A DNA stretch of 64,000 bases from Desulfobacterales bacterium (GTDB lineage Bacteria; Desulfobacterota; Desulfobacteria; Desulfobacterales; Desulfosalsimonadaceae): positions 303,001 to 367,000 of the forward strand of contig JAXHNP010000006.1 in assembly GCA_034520365.1 (NCBI GenBank). Direction: 5' to 3'. The notes beneath the pieces were generated by a model that was given only the letters and a program-made list of their open reading frames with translations, was not told where the DNA came from and searched no databases. Both the position numbers and the translations under genes were made by a program. Shown here one piece after another: positions 62,736-64,000 of this stretch; position 1 is the stretch's first letter; each line of letters opens with the position of its first letter.

Positions 62736-63110
62736 ATGAACAAGCCCGTTGTTACAGCCATTCCGGTCTGCTGCAACCGGGTCGCGTTTCACTTTGCATG
62801 GTGCAGCCATGTGCTCCTTGTTGAAACCATTGGAGACAGGGTCTTGGGGCGGCGGAAAAGACCCATGCCTTATGAGGAGCCATGGGATCTGGCCCGCACC
62901 CTGGTGGCCCTGAACATTGATCAACTGTTGTGCAGGTTCATGCCCCTGCATTTCCGCGACTGGTTCGAGCGCAAACAGGTCCGCGTCATCGACTGCGATG
63001 TCGGCGATACCCGGTTGCTTCCGGAACCTTTCGGGCAGGAGATTGAAGAGGCCGAATGCGCCAGGGACACAGCCGACAGCGGACCGGATCAAAAATATAC
63101 CCGGAAATAA
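62736..63110 (+). CDS. NifX-type cofactor-domain protein
   Basis: A 124-residue protein of the NifX/dinitrogenase-cofactor family (KPVVTAIPVCCNRVAFHFAW, VRVIDCDVGDTRLLPE), with extra cysteines (CCN, WCSH, LLCRF) suited to metal-cluster binding. It resembles the 19374 gene and likewise follows an enhancer site and sigma54 promoter. A radical SAM gene follows, as in cofactor-assembly operons. Confidence 0.75.
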   Translation: MNKPVVTAIPVCCNRVAFHFAWCSHVLLVETIGDRVLGRRKRPMPYEEPWDLARTLVALNIDQLLCRFMPLHFRDWFERKQVRVIDCDVGDTRLLPEPFGQEIEEAECARDTADSGPDQKYTRK

Positions 63111-63173
63111 CGGATTTTGAGAAACCGGGGAAACAACACGGCAGCAATATGACAATGGATTAAGGAGGTCATT

Positions 63174-64000
63174 ATGACGCTGCATTTAAAAACATGGCAG
63201 GAGATGATGCATAGGCGCCTCATGGCCGAAAAGGCCCTGGGGCAGGCATTGAAGTATCTGGGAAAGGATCCGGATAAAAACGCAAAGTACTTGTTAAAGG
63301 CGGTGGACCATATTGCCAGCGGTGAAAAGCAGGAAATGATCCGCAGCTGGTTTCATCACTGGATGCGTGAAAACGGGCCGGGCCGGCAGTTTCTGCACCG
63401 GCTGGTGCAAAACACCCATCCGCGGGTGCGGGAACGTTATGTGGCCCGGATGGTGGCCGGCATGTTCTTCCGGGATCCGGAAGCCCGGACCGTGCGCAGA
63501 AAAAATTCGGCATCCAGCCGCCGCCTGTCATGCTCATATCTCCGAGCATGCGGTGCAACTACCGGTGTGAGGGATGCTATGCCGGCAGTTATGAGCGCAA
63601 AGACGACATGAGCCCGGAAGTGTTTGACCGCCTGCTCATCGAAGCCGAGGAAATGGGCATCAATTTTTTTACCATCCTGGGCGGCGAGCCGTTTGTCTAT
63701 CCCCATTTGTTCGAAGTGCTGGAAAAACACGACAAATCATTTTACCAGATTTATACCAACGCCTCGCTCATTGATGAAAAGACCGCAGAACGCCTGGTGG
63801 AGATGGGCAACGTGGCCCCGCAGATCAGTATCAACGGGCCGCGGAAGTACACGGATTCGGTGCGGGGCAAAGGCTCCTTTGATGCCTGCGTGCGGGCCAT
63901 GGACCGGCTTTATGAAGCAGGATGTGCCTTTGGGTTTTCTTCGCTGGTCACCCGCAAGAACATGGACGTGCTCTGCTCAGACGAGTGGATTGATTTTCTG
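63174..64000 (+). CDS. Radical SAM protein, frameshifted and cut by the window edge
   Basis: The ATG at 63174 (TAAGGAGG upstream) opens a helical N-terminal region of about 110 codons. At an A6 run (63500-63505) the frame must shift (one A missing) to enter PPPVMLISPSMRCNYRCEGCY, the CxxxCxxC site of radical SAM enzymes, which then stays open to the edge (FTILGGEPFVYPHLFEVL, PQISINGPRKYTDSVRG). It is likely a cofactor or peptide-modifying enzyme with the NifX-like protein. A homopolymer error is the simplest explanation of the shift. Confidence 0.8.

Overview
The window reads as a stretch of chromosome from an anaerobic, Sec-decoding bacterium, most likely a sulfate-reducing or related Desulfobacterota member. 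This is inferred from gene content only: a respiratory molybdoenzyme, a tungsten-type aldehyde oxidoreductase, a multihaem c/b cytochrome, a 2-hydroxyacyl-CoA-dehydratase-type Fe-S protein, two selenoprotein candidates, sigma54 regulators and NifX-like proteins. I recognised no rRNA or tRNA.

Layout. 1-10.1 kb: a zinc-ribbon fragment, a CoA-disulfide-reductase-type flavoprotein, an intact RAYT transposable element, and a minus-strand exopolysaccharide-type operon (two small TPR proteins, a 1001-residue TPR/beta-barrel protein, a processive GT2 synthase, a GH26-like hydrolase, two small helical proteins). 10.2-12.3 kb: two vapBC-type modules and a four-helix-bundle gene. 12.4-21.6 kb: gutted sigma54-regulator relics, rhodaneses, a truncated patatin, a universal stress protein, a BCCT transporter, a NifX-like protein, a TauE permease and a flavodoxin. 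22-24.7 kb: an octahaem c/b cytochrome interrupted by one in-frame UGA with a SECIS-like hairpin. 25.2-41.2 kb: an arsenic island with arrABCD (respiratory arsenate reductase), a divergent ArsR-ArsC fusion, an OprP-like porin, an SQR-like flavoprotein with a DUF1641 protein, a stand-alone ArsC, and a pst phosphate operon ending in a PhoU-ArsC fusion. ArsR-type operators of the form TTCG-N8-CGAA sit at three promoters here. 41.2-49.3 kb: a hydrolase, AOR, a broken hipBA, a MerR / GrdB-like selenoprotein / DsrE cluster, an IS110-family element and RAYT relics. 49.3-55.9 kb: a second arsenic cluster (MarR, ArsP-like permease, small CC-motif proteins, ArsA, ACR3, UspA). 55.9-64 kb: a dehydratase-type Fe-S protein, an intact PAS-sigma54 regulator, patatin, cyclopropane synthase, a CMD-ArsD fusion, an ArsA relic, a NifX-like protein and a frameshifted radical SAM gene.

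Two themes tie the window together. First, four copies of the palindrome TGAAACnGTTTCA each lie 115-118 bp upstream of a sigma54-type promoter. They precede the two patatin genes and the two NifX-like genes, and the intact Fis-type regulator lies immediately upstream of one of them. Second, the island couples arsenate respiration, arsenite efflux, arsenate reduction (three ArsC domains, two of them in fusions) and phosphate uptake.

The window is also rich in genes that keep both ends but have lost the middle, and it has several single-base frameshifts, two of them in homopolymers. Some of these may be sequence errors, so the broken calls should be checked against reads.
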